64,000 bases of DNA from Lantana camara (Eukaryota; Streptophyta; Magnoliopsida; Lamiales; Verbenaceae). Positions 1 to 10,917 of this stretch are shown here, one piece after another. Position numbers and translations under genes: made by a program. Location of the stretch: assembly GCA_037501455.1 (NCBI GenBank), contig CM074858.1, positions 47,303,001 to 47,367,000 of the forward strand. Direction: 5' to 3'. Positions within the stretch are counted from its first letter, which is position 1. The number at the start of each line of letters is the position of its first letter. The notes beneath the pieces were generated by a model. It saw only the letters and a program-made list of their open reading frames with translations, was not told where the DNA came from and searched no databases.

Positions 1-2453
1 TTATTACATAGATACATATAGGTACCAATTAACTATCACCACATTATCGTTTCTAAATAAGATACATCATTAAGTATTCAAAACGTGACAATAACGATCC
101 TAACATGAAATGTCTCAAAGTATTATACATGGAAGGTGCTAGACTCGTGAAGATGCAAAAGACTCGAACAACGCCCGCCTAGCACGACCACGCTCAAGAG
201 GTACCTGAAAAGTGAAGTATCAGTCTACCGAAGACTGAGTGAGGGGCAATAAATATATATAACACACGTCACATGCAAGTTGTAGCCTCGGGTGAAGACT
301 TTAGCATAAAATAGATATGTAATTCAAGAAGTTAATCTTTGCCCGAGATTACAACCAATCATTTTAACACGTTGATTTAATCATGCTTGTCAATGTCATG
401 AACATGTGGCCCCGGCGAGCAAGGGCAATCTCCAACCGAACTCCCAATCGTGAACAATACGTGATCATGCTTGCTTGCTTGATAAATACGTGATCATGCA
501 ATTTAATTAGTGCTCATATAAACAAGTTCGTGCTTGAAATCATGCAATAACCCGAGGATAACCCGACATGCCGGATTAATCCCCAATCTCCTTCTTCCTC
601 CGGGTGATAGCGAGTTTGCAAGGCTCGACTATCCACGACATGGTGTGTGTAGAGGGTATGACCCTCTAGACACGGAACTCCTTCCACCACTAATCTCCTA
701 GTGGCTTCGGGGGTGATCCCAACAATGTGAGGATAATTCAGGAGTTACCCGTCAGCCCTTGCTTTCTCGGTTGGCTCAAGAATTACCCTCGGGCCCACGT
801 GCAATCATGTACTCGCCAAACATGCTTGAAATCATGATAATCAATACTTTCTTGCTTGGAAATGTTCATGGTTTGAAAATCATTTATAAGTATAATACGT
901 TTTGGCCGAAAACTAGCACCTAAGGGTTATAGGGTTCGTTTTACCAAAACAAAACCTCACCTTTCTTGCAAAATATAATAAATAAGCGTTCTAAGGAGCT
1001 TGCTCCCCGTCCACGCCCTCGTGACCTGTGCAAATACGATGTACATTCGTGAGACATGACCTAAAATGACCAAAATATGACGAACGGCGGAAATGTGTCG
1101 AGACGATCATGAAAATGCAATGTGGTATGATAACATTTTGTTTCACATCATATTAGCACATATTATAGCAATTCGGGGTCAAAGAAGTCGTTGGATCGAG
1201 GGGCTAATTTCATAATTTTATGCAGAAACTTTTGTTCTGCATTACAGGTGGGAACGGCCGTTCCTGTCCCCTTTGTAAAATGGGAACGGTCGTTCCCAAG
1301 AACTCCCCAAAACGTGCCAGCGTTTTTCCCCTTAAAAACGCGCCTAACTGGGAACGGCCCTTCCGGCTCCAAGGCCAAAATGGGAACGGCCGTTCCCGTA
1401 GTCGGCCGCGCGGTTTCAGTTTAAAAGAAGGGAACGCCCGTTCCCACTATGCCTTGAGGCTGGGAACGGCCGTTCCCTGTTTCTGCAACTTACAGAAACA
1501 GAGCAAAAACAGGGGAAGGCTACGGGAATGGCACAACAAGTAACAAAAATCCATTTTTGATCCCCAAAAGCTATAATTTCTGGAAATATGATACACACAA
1601 CTTCAATAAATGATAATATAGCACTTAACCACATAAAACATGCAATATCAACTAGATTTCCAAGGTTTCAAGCTTATGATCAAACTTGATCACTCATGCC
1701 AAATATTCACATATTCAAGCTAGAAATCATGCAATAATTCATGTTATGGTCATTTAATCATGCTTCCATGTCCAATCAATCCATCTAGCATATAATTTCT
1801 AAACCCTAACCCTCTCTAATCTGATCAAGAATCATAAGTCATGCCAAACCAACCTTGAAGATGAGAGAAATGAAGAAGATGAGTGAAGATGATGATCAAT
1901 TTGCTAAAAACTTGGATAATCTCTTGAAATCTTGATGATTGAATGATGAACTACTTCTTCCCTTTTCTTCCTTGGACTACCGAGAGTGAGAGAGAATGGA
2001 ATGGATGAATAAAATGCTCATGGAATGTGGGAGAAGAGAGATGATACGTAATTCATCATCTTGATTTTTGTGAAATTTGCCAAATTGCCAATTAATCCTT
2101 GAAGAACTCAATCTATCCGATTGAGTATACCAGGTTTTAAAATTAAGATCAATTAAGTCCTTAAAGGATTAGCAATTACGTCCCTAGAATTTTAGAAAAT
2201 ATTTAACTAGGGACAATTTGGTAATTTTATTACTCTCGGTATTGATTTTATGCAAGGAAATATTTTCCGTGTCATGAAATAATATTTTTGATGATATGAA
2301 ATCAAATGATTTATATAAACAATGTTTCATGAATTTTATAAAATTTATAAATGCCACGTAAGAATATATTATAAAGTAAAGAAATAAAATAAACCTACGC
2401 TCAAACTCACACGTGGCGTGCTTACCTGTTCATCCGGAAACCGGGGCGTTACA
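1..2453 (-). repeat. 3' LTR of element 1 (truncated by window)
   Basis: This stretch aligns base for base with 5284-7734. It begins on minus with TGTAACGCCCC at 2453, directly after the polypurine tract. It is AT-rich and has no credible coding region; short open frames over the dyad cluster (1163-1543) exist in both LTRs only because the sequence is repeated. Six 16-bp dyads lie at 1250-1477. Confidence 0.93.
1250..1477 (-). promoter_or_regulatory. Hexad of GGGAACGGCCGTTCCC-type dyads, 3' LTR copy
   Basis: Six 16-bp GC-rich inverted repeats start at 1250, 1282, 1350, 1382, 1430 and 1462. Read in LTR orientation the start-to-start distances are 32, 48, 32, 68 and 32 bp. The copy duplicates the cluster of the 5' LTR. 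Function is unknown; see the findings. Confidence 0.8.
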
Positions 2454-2492
2454 ACTCTCCCCCCCTTAGAAGAATCTGGTCCCCCAGATTCT
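2454..2492 (-). promoter_or_regulatory. Polypurine tract and adjoining hairpin of element 1
   Basis: On minus a purine run (complement of 2454-2470) directly abuts the LTR start and is the expected primer for plus-strand DNA synthesis. Just upstream, 2471-2492 is a perfect inverted repeat: AGAATCTGG, a four-base loop, CCAGATTCT. A hairpin in the same place with a different stem sequence occurs in the other elements of this window. Confidence 0.85.
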
Positions 2493-3211
2493 CTAGTCTT
2501 GCTCGAACAACTCCGGGTGGAACCGTTTCATTTTATCCTCTGTTTCCCACGTCACTTCCTCGGTTTTATCGCTTCTCCACAAAACCTTAACCATGGGAAT
2601 TCTCCGATTTCTCAACTCTTGAAATTTCCGATCCATGATTCTAACCGGCCTCTGCACAAATGTCAAATTCGGTTCCAGTTCAACTTCTTCCACGGGGAGA
2701 ATCGGGTCTCATCGGGGTAATATTTCCTTAATTGTGAAACATGAAACACGTTGTGAATCCCCGTAAGACTCGGTGGTAGGTCCAGTCGATAGGCTGCCTC
2801 GTCTATTCTTTCCAGAATCTCGAACGGACCTAAGTAGCGAGGATTAAGTTTTCCTCCTTTCCCGATCCGGGTGAAACCTTTCCTTGGTGACACCTTCAAG
2901 AATACCCGGTCACCCACTTCAAATTCTAGATCTCTTCGGCGCTTATCGGCGTAGCTCTTCTGCCTATCTTGCGCGGCTTTCATCCGTTGTTGAATCATTT
3001 GAACCTTTTCAATCATAGCTTGAACAACTTTGGAAGGCCTTTGTAATCTTTCACCTCTCTGTACCCCTTCCTGTTTCGACCACTTCCATTCTTCCAAGTC
3101 GAAGAACAACGGAGATCGGCACTTTCTTCCATAAAGTAACTCGTAAGGAGCCATCCCTATCGAAGCCTGAAAGCTGTTATTATAAGCAAACTCGATCAAG
3201 GGAAGCTGTTC
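2493..3211 (-). pseudogene. Integrase C-terminal half and chromodomain, element 1 (broken)
   Basis: This continues the 3212-4819 frame after an in-frame TAA at 3212-3214. It encodes the distal integrase region (FAYNNSFQASIGMAPYELLYG, then the GDRVFLKVSP and LGPFEILERI segments of the integrase C-terminal domain and the VFHVSQLRKYYPDE motif). A one-base deletion near 2697-2700 shifts the frame; the second part (2493-2693) carries the chromodomain signature VLWRSDKTEEVTWETEDKM...FHPELF. In chromoviruses this domain targets integration to particular chromatin. Both the stop and the frameshift would remove it from any product, so I call it a pseudogene with confidence. Confidence 0.9.
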
Positions 3212-4819
3212 TTACCACGAGTTCTGAAAATCCATCGCGCAAGCCCGAAGAAGATCTTCCAAATACCTGATTAACCTCTCAGTTTGACCATCCGTTTGCG
3301 GGTGAAATGCTGTACTGAACTTAAGTTTCGTACCCAAGACAGCCTGTAATTCCTGCCACAACTTCAAAGTAAATCTCAGGTCTCGGTCTGAAACTATGCT
3401 CACCGGAATACCATGAAGTCGAATAATCTCTCTGTTATAGATTTCAGCCAACTTCGGGATCTTATAAGACATCCGGACCGGTAGAAAGTGAGCAGACTTT
3501 GTAAATCTATCCACGATCACCCAAATTCCATCAAACCCGCCTTTAACCTTTGGTAATCCGGAAACAAAATCCATCGTTACTTGTTCCCACTTCCACTCGG
3601 GAATAGGTAACGGTTGTAGAAGTCCCGCGGGTTTTTGGTGCTCAGCTTTCACTTTCTGACAAGTCAAGCAATGTTTCACATATTCTGCCACGTCTCTCTT
3701 CATCCCGTTCCACCAATAATATTGTTTCAAATCCTTATACATTTTATTTCCTCCTGGGTGGATCGAGTAAGCTGACTTGTGAGCTTCTTCAAGTAGGACC
3801 CGTCTCAACTCTTCAGGTACTACTACTCTATTTTTAAACCGAAGCAACCCGGTCTCATCAAACCCAAATGGACTCTCCGGGTCATCCTTAGCTTTACTTA
3901 CAAGCCTCTGCACTTCCGGATCCTTATTCTGAGCCTCAAATAACTGATACCTTACTTCCGGCTGAACTGTGATATTAGAAACCCGAGCCTTTAACACAAT
4001 CGGGGCGACTTCCTTACCTTCCTTTATTTCCAAACTCGATACACTCGCCTTCCTGCTAAGTGCATCGGCGACCACATTGGCTTTCCCGGGATGGTACTTA
4101 ATTGTACAATCATAATCCTCTAGCTTTTCCATCCAACGCCGTTGCCTCATATTCAAATCCTTCTGTGTGAATAAATACTGGAGGCTCTTATGGTCTGTAA
4201 AAATCTCAAAGGAAGTCCCATAAAGATAATGTCTCCATTTCCCGAGAGCGAAGATCACGGCTGCAAGCTCTAGGCCGTGTGTTGGATAATTCCTTTCATA
4301 TTCCTTTAGCTTTCGAGAAGCATAGGCGATCACTTTTCCTTTCTGAGTCAAGACACAACCTAAGCCTTCTTTAGAAGCATCTGTGTACACTGCATATCCC
4401 TCGGAACCCTCGGGTAGCGTTAACACCGGAGCTGAGACTAACTTTTCTTTCAAAAAGTTGAAACTTTGATCACACTTCTCATCCCAGACAAACTTAACAT
4501 CCTTCTTTGTCAACCGGGTTAACGGTGCCGCAATCTTGGAGAAGTCCTGAACAAATCTTCTATAGTAACCGGCCAATCCCAAGAAGCTTCTAATCTCCGA
4601 GGCATTCTTTGGTTTCTCCCATTTGAGCACGGCCTCAATTTTCGAGGGATCGACTTCCAACCCTTTTCCTGAAATCACATGCCCCACTACCGCATTCATA
4701 AAATCCTGGGGCTGTACCTGAGCAGGCGGAGGAGGGGGTGATCTCTCGCGGCGATGATGTCGGCGATGATGATGCCTGTGCCTCGAGGATCGATCACTGA
4801 AATGTCTGTCGTGCTCCAT
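3212..4819 (-). pseudogene. Gag N-terminus fused to RNase H-integrase (internal deletion)
   Basis: A 535-codon open frame begins at an ATG 234 bp after the primer site. Residues 1-40 are a basic, His/Arg-rich and Pro-rich gag start (ending QVQPQDF). From about residue 41 the sequence jumps directly to the RT thumb/connection ([14 protein letters not shown]), so the gag body, protease and RT palm with YVDD are gone. The RNase H acidic residues are visible (D147, E184, D209, D252). Integrase keeps its zinc-binding residues (H347 or H354, C384, C387) and the catalytic triad D417, D478 and E514 with the usual D-35-E spacing. The frame ends at a TAA inside integrase, just after FQNSW. The deletion joins gag to pol in frame. 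Whether the fusion is translated is unknown; it cannot reverse-transcribe. Confidence 0.93.
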
Positions 4820-5053
4820 CCTGAAATTAGATCACTAAACATGCGTGGCTTGATCAATAAATGCAAATGTGTGCATAGGATTCCAAGATATCAAATAACA
4901 CGTGTTCAAGGAAGATCAAGTAGCTCAATTCATGCGAAGAAATGAGTAAATCAGGTAAATCAACCAAATGCAGACTCCCAAATACCACATAATCCTATGC
5001 CGTGCGACCTAGACTGACTTGACACGACTCGAGAACCTCGGTTTTGCAACCGG

Positions 5054-5065
5054 GCTCTGATACCA
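5054..5065 (-). promoter_or_regulatory. Primer-binding site, initiator Met tRNA (element 1)
   Basis: The complement reads TGGTATCAGAGC, which matches the 3' end of plant initiator methionine tRNA. It starts 8 bases after the 5' LTR end (...GCTACA). The 234 bp from here to the ATG at 4819 are a non-coding leader. Confidence 0.93.
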
Positions 5066-5073
5066 CCTGTAGA

Positions 5074-7734
5074 TGTAGCACCCTAAAACCCAAGGCGCCA
5101 CATCCCCCGCACTATAGCCTCGATCCACGTATGAAATGGACAGTTCATACATAAACCAAGACCACAGCGAACGGGTGACAATAAAAATGACGAGCTAGGC
5201 GGGACACTCTCCCCAACATAATCAAAGCAAACAGGAATAGAAAAGCGGAAGCAATAAAGTCATTCATACATATAGGTACCATATTTATTACATAGATACA
5301 TATAGGTACCAATTAACTATCACTACATTATCGTTTCTAAATAAGATACATCATTAAGTATTCAAAACGTGACAATAACGATCCTAACATGAAATGTCTC
5401 AAAGTATTATACATGGAAGGTGCTAGACTCGTGAAGATGCAAAAGACTCGAACAACGCCCGCCTAGCACGACCACGCTCAAGAGGTACCTGAAAAGTGAA
5501 GTATCAGTCTACCGAAGACTGAGTGAGGGGCAATAAATATATGTAACACACGTCACATGCAAGTTGTAGCCTCGGGTGAAGACTTTAGCATAAAATAGAT
5601 ATGTAATTCAAGAAGTTAATCTTTGCCCGAGATTACAACCAATCATTTTAACACGTTAATTTAATCATGCTTGTCAATGTCATGAACATGTGGCCCCGGC
5701 GAGCAAGGGCAATCTCCAACCGAACTCCCAATCGTGAACAATACGTGATCATGCTTGCTTGCTTGATAAATACGTGATCATGCAATTTAATTAGTGCTCA
5801 TATAAACAAGTTCATGCTTGAAATCATGCAATAACCCGAGGATAACCCGACATGCCAGATTAATCCCCAGTCTCCTTCTTCCTCCGGGTGATAGCGAGTT
5901 TGCAAGGCTCGACTATCCACGACATGGTGTGTGTAGAGGGTATGACCCTCTAGACACGGAACTCCTTCCACCACTAATCTCCTAGTGGCTTCGGGGGTGA
6001 TCCCAACAATGTGAGGATAATTCAGGAGTTACCCGTCAGCCCTTGCTTTCCCGGTTGGCTCAAGAATTACCCTCGGGCCCACGTGCAATCATGTACTCGC
6101 CAAACATGCTTGAAATCATGATAATCAATACTTTCTTGCTTGGAAATGTTCATGGTTTGAAAATCATTTATAAGTATAATACGTTTTGGCCGAAAACTAG
6201 CACATAAAGGTTATAGGGTTCGTTTTACCAAAACAAAACCTCACCTTTCTTGCAAAATATAATAAATAAGCGTTCTAAGGAGCTTGCTCCCCGTCCACGC
6301 CCTCGTGACCTGTGCAAATACGATGTACATTCGTGAGACATGACCTAAAATGACCAAAATATGACGAACGGCGGAAATGTGTCGAGACGATCATGAAAAT
6401 GCAATGTGGTATGATAACATTTTGTTTCACATCATATTAGCACATATTATAGCAATTCGGGGTCAAAGAAGTCGTTGGATCGAGGGGCTAATTTCGTAAT
6501 TTTATGCAGAAACTTTTGTTCTGCATTACAGGTGGGAACGGCCGTTCCTGTCCCCTTTGTAAAATGGGAACGGTCGTTCCCAAGAACTCCCCAAAACGTG
6601 CCAGCGTTTTTCCCCTTAAAAACGCGCCTAACTGGGAACGGCCCTTCCGGCTCCAAGGCCAAAATGGGAACGGCCGTTCCCGTAGTCGGCCGCGCGGTTT
6701 CAGTTTAAAAGAAGGGAATGCCCGTTCCCACTATGCCTTGAGGCTGGGAACGGCCGTTCCCTGTTTCTGCAACTTACAGAAACAGAGCAAAAACAGGGGA
6801 AGGCTACGGGAATGGCACAACAAGTAACAAAAATCCATTTTTGATCCCCAAAGCTATAATTTCTGGAAATATGATGCACACAACTTCAATAAATGATAAT
6901 ATAGCACTTAACCACATAAAACATGCAATATCAACTAGATTTCCAAGGTTTCAAGCTTATGATCAAACTTGATCACTCATGCCAAATATTCACATATTCA
7001 AGCTAGAAATCATGCAATAATTCATGTTATGGTCATTTAATCATGCTTCCATGTCCAATCAATCCATCTAGCATATAATTTCTAAACCCTAACCCTCTCT
7101 AATCTGATGAAGAATCATAACTCATGCCAAACCAACCTTGAAGATGAGAGAAATGAAGAAGATGAGTGAAGATGATGATCAATTTGCTAAAAACTTGGAT
7201 AATCTCTTGAAATCTTGATGATTGAATGATGAACTACTTCTTCCCTTTTCTTCCCTGGACTACCGAGAGTGAGAGAGAATGGAATGGATGAATAAAATGC
7301 TCATGGAATGTGGGAGAAGAGATGATACGTAATTCATCATCTTGATTTTTGTGAAATTTGCCAAATTGCCAATTAATCCTTGAAGAACTCAATCTATCCG
7401 ATTGAGTATACCAGGTTTTAAAATTAAGATGAATTAAGTCCTTAAAGGATTAGCAATTAAGTCCCTAGAATTTTAGAAAATATTTAACTAGGGACAATTT
7501 GGTAATTTTATTACTCTCGGTATTGATTTTATGCAAGGAAATATTTTCCGTGTCATGAAATAATATTTTTGATGATATGAAATCAAATGATTTATATAAA
7601 CAATGTTTCATGAATTTTATAAAATTTATAAATGCCACGTAAGAATATATTATAAAGTAAAGAAATAAAATAAACCTACGCTCAAACTCACACGTGGCGT
7701 GCTTACCTGTTCATCCGGAAACCGGGGCGTTACA
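5074..7734 (-). repeat. 5' LTR of element 1 (2,661 bp)
   Basis: The LTR runs on minus from TGTAACGCCCC (7734) to GGGTGCTACA (5074). The same family, with the same ends and 2,643 bp, forms the solo LTR at 45497-48139. Inside are the dyad hexad (6534-6761), a short CAGTCT/AGACTG hairpin near 5510-5525 before the LTR 3' end, and AT-rich sequence. I recognise no gene; open frames over the dyads are by-products of the repeat. Confidence 0.93.
6534..6761 (-). promoter_or_regulatory. Hexad of GGGAACGGCCGTTCCC-type dyads, 5' LTR copy
   Basis: The dyads start at 6534, 6566, 6634, 6666, 6714 and 6746. Two match GGGAACGGCCGTTCCC exactly (6666 and 6746); the others carry one to three changes. They lie 973-1200 bp into the LTR, between a CCCCTGTTTTTGC-like box and a TTTCTGCA box. 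Confidence 0.82.
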
Positions 7735-8048
7735 AGCACGGTGCATTCACTTATTATTTCAAAAGCATTGTTATTATTGTAAATGTTATTTATTGTGTTT
7801 CGTATTTTAGGAGATGATAATGTATTGACATGTAAATTCATAATACGGACTACTGGATAAATGATAAATTGTTTAGTATCCTTCCACTTTATTCTATCGG
7901 GTGTATAAGTTTAGTTCCGCCTAGCTTGTCATTTTATTTGCATTGTCACCCGTTCGCTATAGGTTGGTTCATGTACGGATTACCCGTTTCGTATGTGGAT
8001 CGACCTATAGTGCGGGGGTGTGGCATCCTTACGTATCGGGGTGCTACA
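7735..8048 (+). repeat. LTR0, 3' terminal fragment
   Basis: This is the last 314 bp of a concatemer LTR, cut on the left by element 1. It matches the ends of LTRs A-D from AGCACGGTGCATTCAC to GGGGTGCTACA. Confidence 0.9.
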
Positions 8049-8323
8049 TCTTAAGTGGTATCAAAGCCCGATTGCAAAACCAAGGTTCTAGTGTTGTGTC
8101 GTGTCAAGTCTAGGTCGAACGGCGTAGGAATTACTTGGTAACTTGTGCATTGCATCCATTTATGTCATTAATTGTTACATCTTACATTTTAAATTGCGCC
8201 TACGTGTGATAAGTGTATCATATACCTCATCGTTGTTACAGTTAACTCCTTGATTGTTGGCTTTATTTTGTTGTACAAGCGAAGGGTGAATCCGAGGATG
8301 GATTCTCTTAAGGGGGAGGGAAT
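8049..8323 (+). mobile_element. Concatemer core 1 with primer site and polypurine tract
   Basis: The 275-bp core starts TCTTAAG, then TGGTATCAAAGC at 8056-8067, one mismatch from the initiator-Met site. It ends with a GAATCCG/CGGATTC-type hairpin (8288-8305, one arm base changed here) and the polypurine tract AAGGGGGAGGGAAT (8310-8323). No coding potential is visible. Confidence 0.88.
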
Positions 8324-9269
8324 TGTAACGCCCCAAATTCCGACTTCCAGGTACGCGCGACACGTGAAAATTTTTCGCGAGTTAGGATTATTTTAATTCT
8401 TGTATTTTTTACATTCTTACATTTTATAATAAATCATATAACTTATATTTCAATGTGATTATGTGAAATATGTGTCAATTTGAGAATTATTCTATAAATT
8501 GAATTTCATTGTTACGTGAATTAAGTCCCGAACGTGCCTTAATTGTTTATATGTCCTTAATTGATCATCATTTTAAATGTGAGGACCAAATTGCATGAAT
8601 AATTGTTGGACCAAAGTGAATTAAATTGTAGGAATGAAACTTGATTGCATAACTTACATAAATAAGGTACTTAATTGGAATTTAAAGCATTTCATCAAAA
8701 CCAAGGCATGAATTACGTGATATATCTTCTTCCATCTTCCATGATTTATTTCATATCATACCAACCCACCATTTTGCTTCCTCCATGGCCAAACCAAAAA
8801 TATTAAGGAAGAAAAAGGGAATCTCATTATTTCAAGTTAAAATCTTTGAGGAATTGAGGGTCTTGGAGGATCATCTTCATCATCATCTATCATCTCTTTC
8901 TTTCAAAGATAAGATATGAATACATGAATTCTTGAATACATGAGCTTGAAGCTAGGGTTGTGATTTTATGTAATAACTTGTTTATGTGATGCTAGAAGCA
9001 TGATTAGGAGCCTTGAATCTGAATTCCTTGAATATATTTTGGAGTTTGTCAGGTTATGTGATGAGTTCATGTTTAGGGGTGAAGTGATGATTCTTGGAGA
9101 TTCAAGCATGATATAAGTGTTTACACAAGTTTTATTGTATCTTAAACATGTATAAGTGATGATCCTTGAATATACAATATGGAATTGAATTATATGAGTT
9201 TTGATGAGACTTGGGTATGGTTCGAGCTTCCCCTGTTCTGCTGCTCTGTTTCTGCATCTTTTGCGCTGT

Positions 9270-9467
9270 GGGAACGACCCTTCCCTTTGCCTTTGTTATT
9301 GGGAACGGTCTTTCCCATATTTAAATAAGATTGCATGGCGGCGAGGGCGGGAAAGGCCATTGCCGTTTTAGCTTATAAGCCGGAACGACCGTTCCCATCT
9401 TCGGGGAGCAACTTCGGGGAGTTGGGAACGGCCCTTCCCATTTTGAACTAAGGGCCGGACCGTTCCC
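9270..9467 (+). promoter_or_regulatory. Dyad hexad in LTR A
   Basis: Dyads of the GGGAACGGCCGTTCCC type start at 9270, 9301, 9349, 9381 and 9424, with a decayed sixth near 9454. In LTR D the sixth is intact, and there the spacings are 31, 48, 32, 43 and 32 bp (starts 16845, 16876, 16924, 16956, 16999, 17031). Confidence 0.8.
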
Positions 9468-10138
9468 AGGCCCCTGGAGAGGCAGTAAGTTTTTGCACAA
9501 AAATGGGAAATTCCAATTCTATTCCTTTGCCCTTAATTGATCCCAACATGTTATTATATGATCAATTACATGCAAAAATAGGATTATATCATAATACATT
9601 TGTTAACGCAAATTACCTCATTACCTGCTTATGCCTTGCGTTACATTTTGGTCACATTATCGAGTTATGATCTCATGAGGGCACAAACGTTTCTGTTTGT
9701 TGTCCAGTTGTTCTTCGCGGCGGAGAATGGGATCAATGAGCACGTTCACGCATCCATGAGACGTCATGTCACCTGTCAGCAAGCAAGTCAGGCACATGCA
9801 AAGCAATGCATGTAGCTAGATTAATGTCATAGTCGTGCAAAGCAATTCGCGTACTGTGATTATCGTGTTAATGTCATGGTCTTAAAAAGCAATGCGTGCA
9901 TCGTGATTATCGTGATTAACTTGTTACTTTGTACCGCTCGTCAGCCGCAGGAGCTAAGTGCTATACGGGGCAAAGTGCTATGCACATGGGAGCCACCTCT
10001 TGAGCCTGCGGAGCAAAGTGCTACATGTGTGGGGGCCACCTCTTGAGCCTGTAGGAGCCACCTCTAGAATCCTAATGCTGCGTGCATCGTGATTATCGTG
10101 TTACCGTGAACGGTGAAGGCTCGCAACCTTCCCATTAA

Positions 10139-10240
10139 TGGAGTCATGGAGTGATTGGAGTGATGGAGTTTATTGGAGTGATGGAGTGTATTGGAGTGAT
10201 GGAGTTTATTGGAGTAATGGGATTTATGGGAGTGATGGAG
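10139..10240 (+). repeat. GGAGTGATGGAGTTTATT minisatellite in LTR A
   Basis: Short imperfect tandem units of GGAGTGATGGAGT alternate with TTATT or GTATT. The same block occurs in LTR B (about 12732-12837), LTR C (15104-15210) and LTR D (17714-17820). Apparent repetitive peptides on either strand come from this repeat. Confidence 0.85.
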
Positions 10241-10642
10241 GTATTCATGAAATCGATATATGTGTACTGTTCTTGCAGGTACACTCTAGGCGGGAATCGA
10301 GCTGAATCGAGTCCTTGCATTCGAGTCAAGCACGGTGCATTCACTTAATATTTCAAAAGCATTGTTATTATTGTAAATGTTATTTATTTTGTTTCGTATT
10401 TTAGGAGATGATAATGTATTGATATGTAAATTCATAATACGGACTACTGGATAAATGATAAATAGTTTAGTATGCTTCCGCTTTATTCTATCGCATGTAT
10501 AAGTTTAGTTCCGCCTAGCTTGTCATTTTATTTGCATTGTCACCCGTTCGCTATAGGTTGGTTCATGTACGAATTACCCGTTTCGTATGTGGATCGACCT
10601 ATAGTGCGGGGGTGTGGCATCCTTACGTATCGGGGTTCTACA

Positions 10643-10917
10643 TCTTAAGTGGTATCAAAGCCCGATTGCAAAACCAAGGTTCTAGTGTTGTGTCGTGTCA
10701 AGTCTAGGTCGAACGGCGTAGGAATTACTTGGTAACTTGTGCATTGCATCCATTTATGTCATTAATTGTTACATCTTACATTTTAAATTGCATCTACGTG
10801 TGATAAGTGTATCATATACCTCATCGTTGTTACAGTTAATTCCTTGATTGTTGGCTTTATTTTGTTGTACAAGCGAAGGGTGAATCCGAGGACGGATTCT
10901 CTTAAGGGGGAGGGAAT
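10643..10917 (+). mobile_element. Concatemer core 2
   Basis: Same structure as core 1: primer site TGGTATCAAAGC at 10650-10661, intact hairpin GAATCCG-AGGA-CGGATTC at 10882-10899, and polypurine tract ending at 10917. Confidence 0.88.

Larger units (their letters stand above)
1..7734 (-). mobile_element. Tekay-type Ty3/gypsy element, internally deleted, partial at window edge
   Basis: Two long direct repeats (1-2453 and 5074-7734) flank an interior of about 2.6 kb. Read on minus, the order is 5' LTR, initiator-Met primer site, a fused gag-pol remnant, polypurine tract, 3' LTR. The last bases of the 3' LTR lie left of the window. A normal Tekay interior is far longer; protease and the catalytic part of RT are absent. 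By eye the LTRs differ at only about 20 positions in 2.45 kb (under 1 percent), so insertion was recent. The right flank AGCAC (7735-7739) should be the target duplication, because the sequence after it resumes a concatemer LTR in the middle of its own sequence. With no gag core or RT it must have moved, if at all, with proteins supplied by relatives. Confidence 0.93.
8324..10642 (+). repeat. Concatemer LTR A (2,319 bp)
   Basis: The LTR runs from TGTAACGCCCC to GGGTTCTACA, with one change from the usual GGTGCTACA end. It holds a dyad hexad at about 9270-9467, a GAAGG/CCTTC hairpin near 10110 and the minisatellite at 10139-10240. Short open frames here (for example 9600-9815) recur in every copy and have no recognisable domain. 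Confidence 0.9.

Noticed and set aside
1220..1543. 107-codon open frame, repeated identically in form at 6504-6827
   Set aside because: Present twice because the LTR is present twice; its sequence follows the dyads, not a protein pattern.
8056..8067. tRNA gene suggested by the tRNA-like match
   Set aside because: Just the 12-base primer-site complement is present, with no cloverleaf sequence.
9270..9467. CRISPR-like reading of regularly spaced short repeats
   Set aside because: Plant nuclear sequence, imperfect palindromes, spacing of alternating length, no associated genes; the units lie in LTRs.
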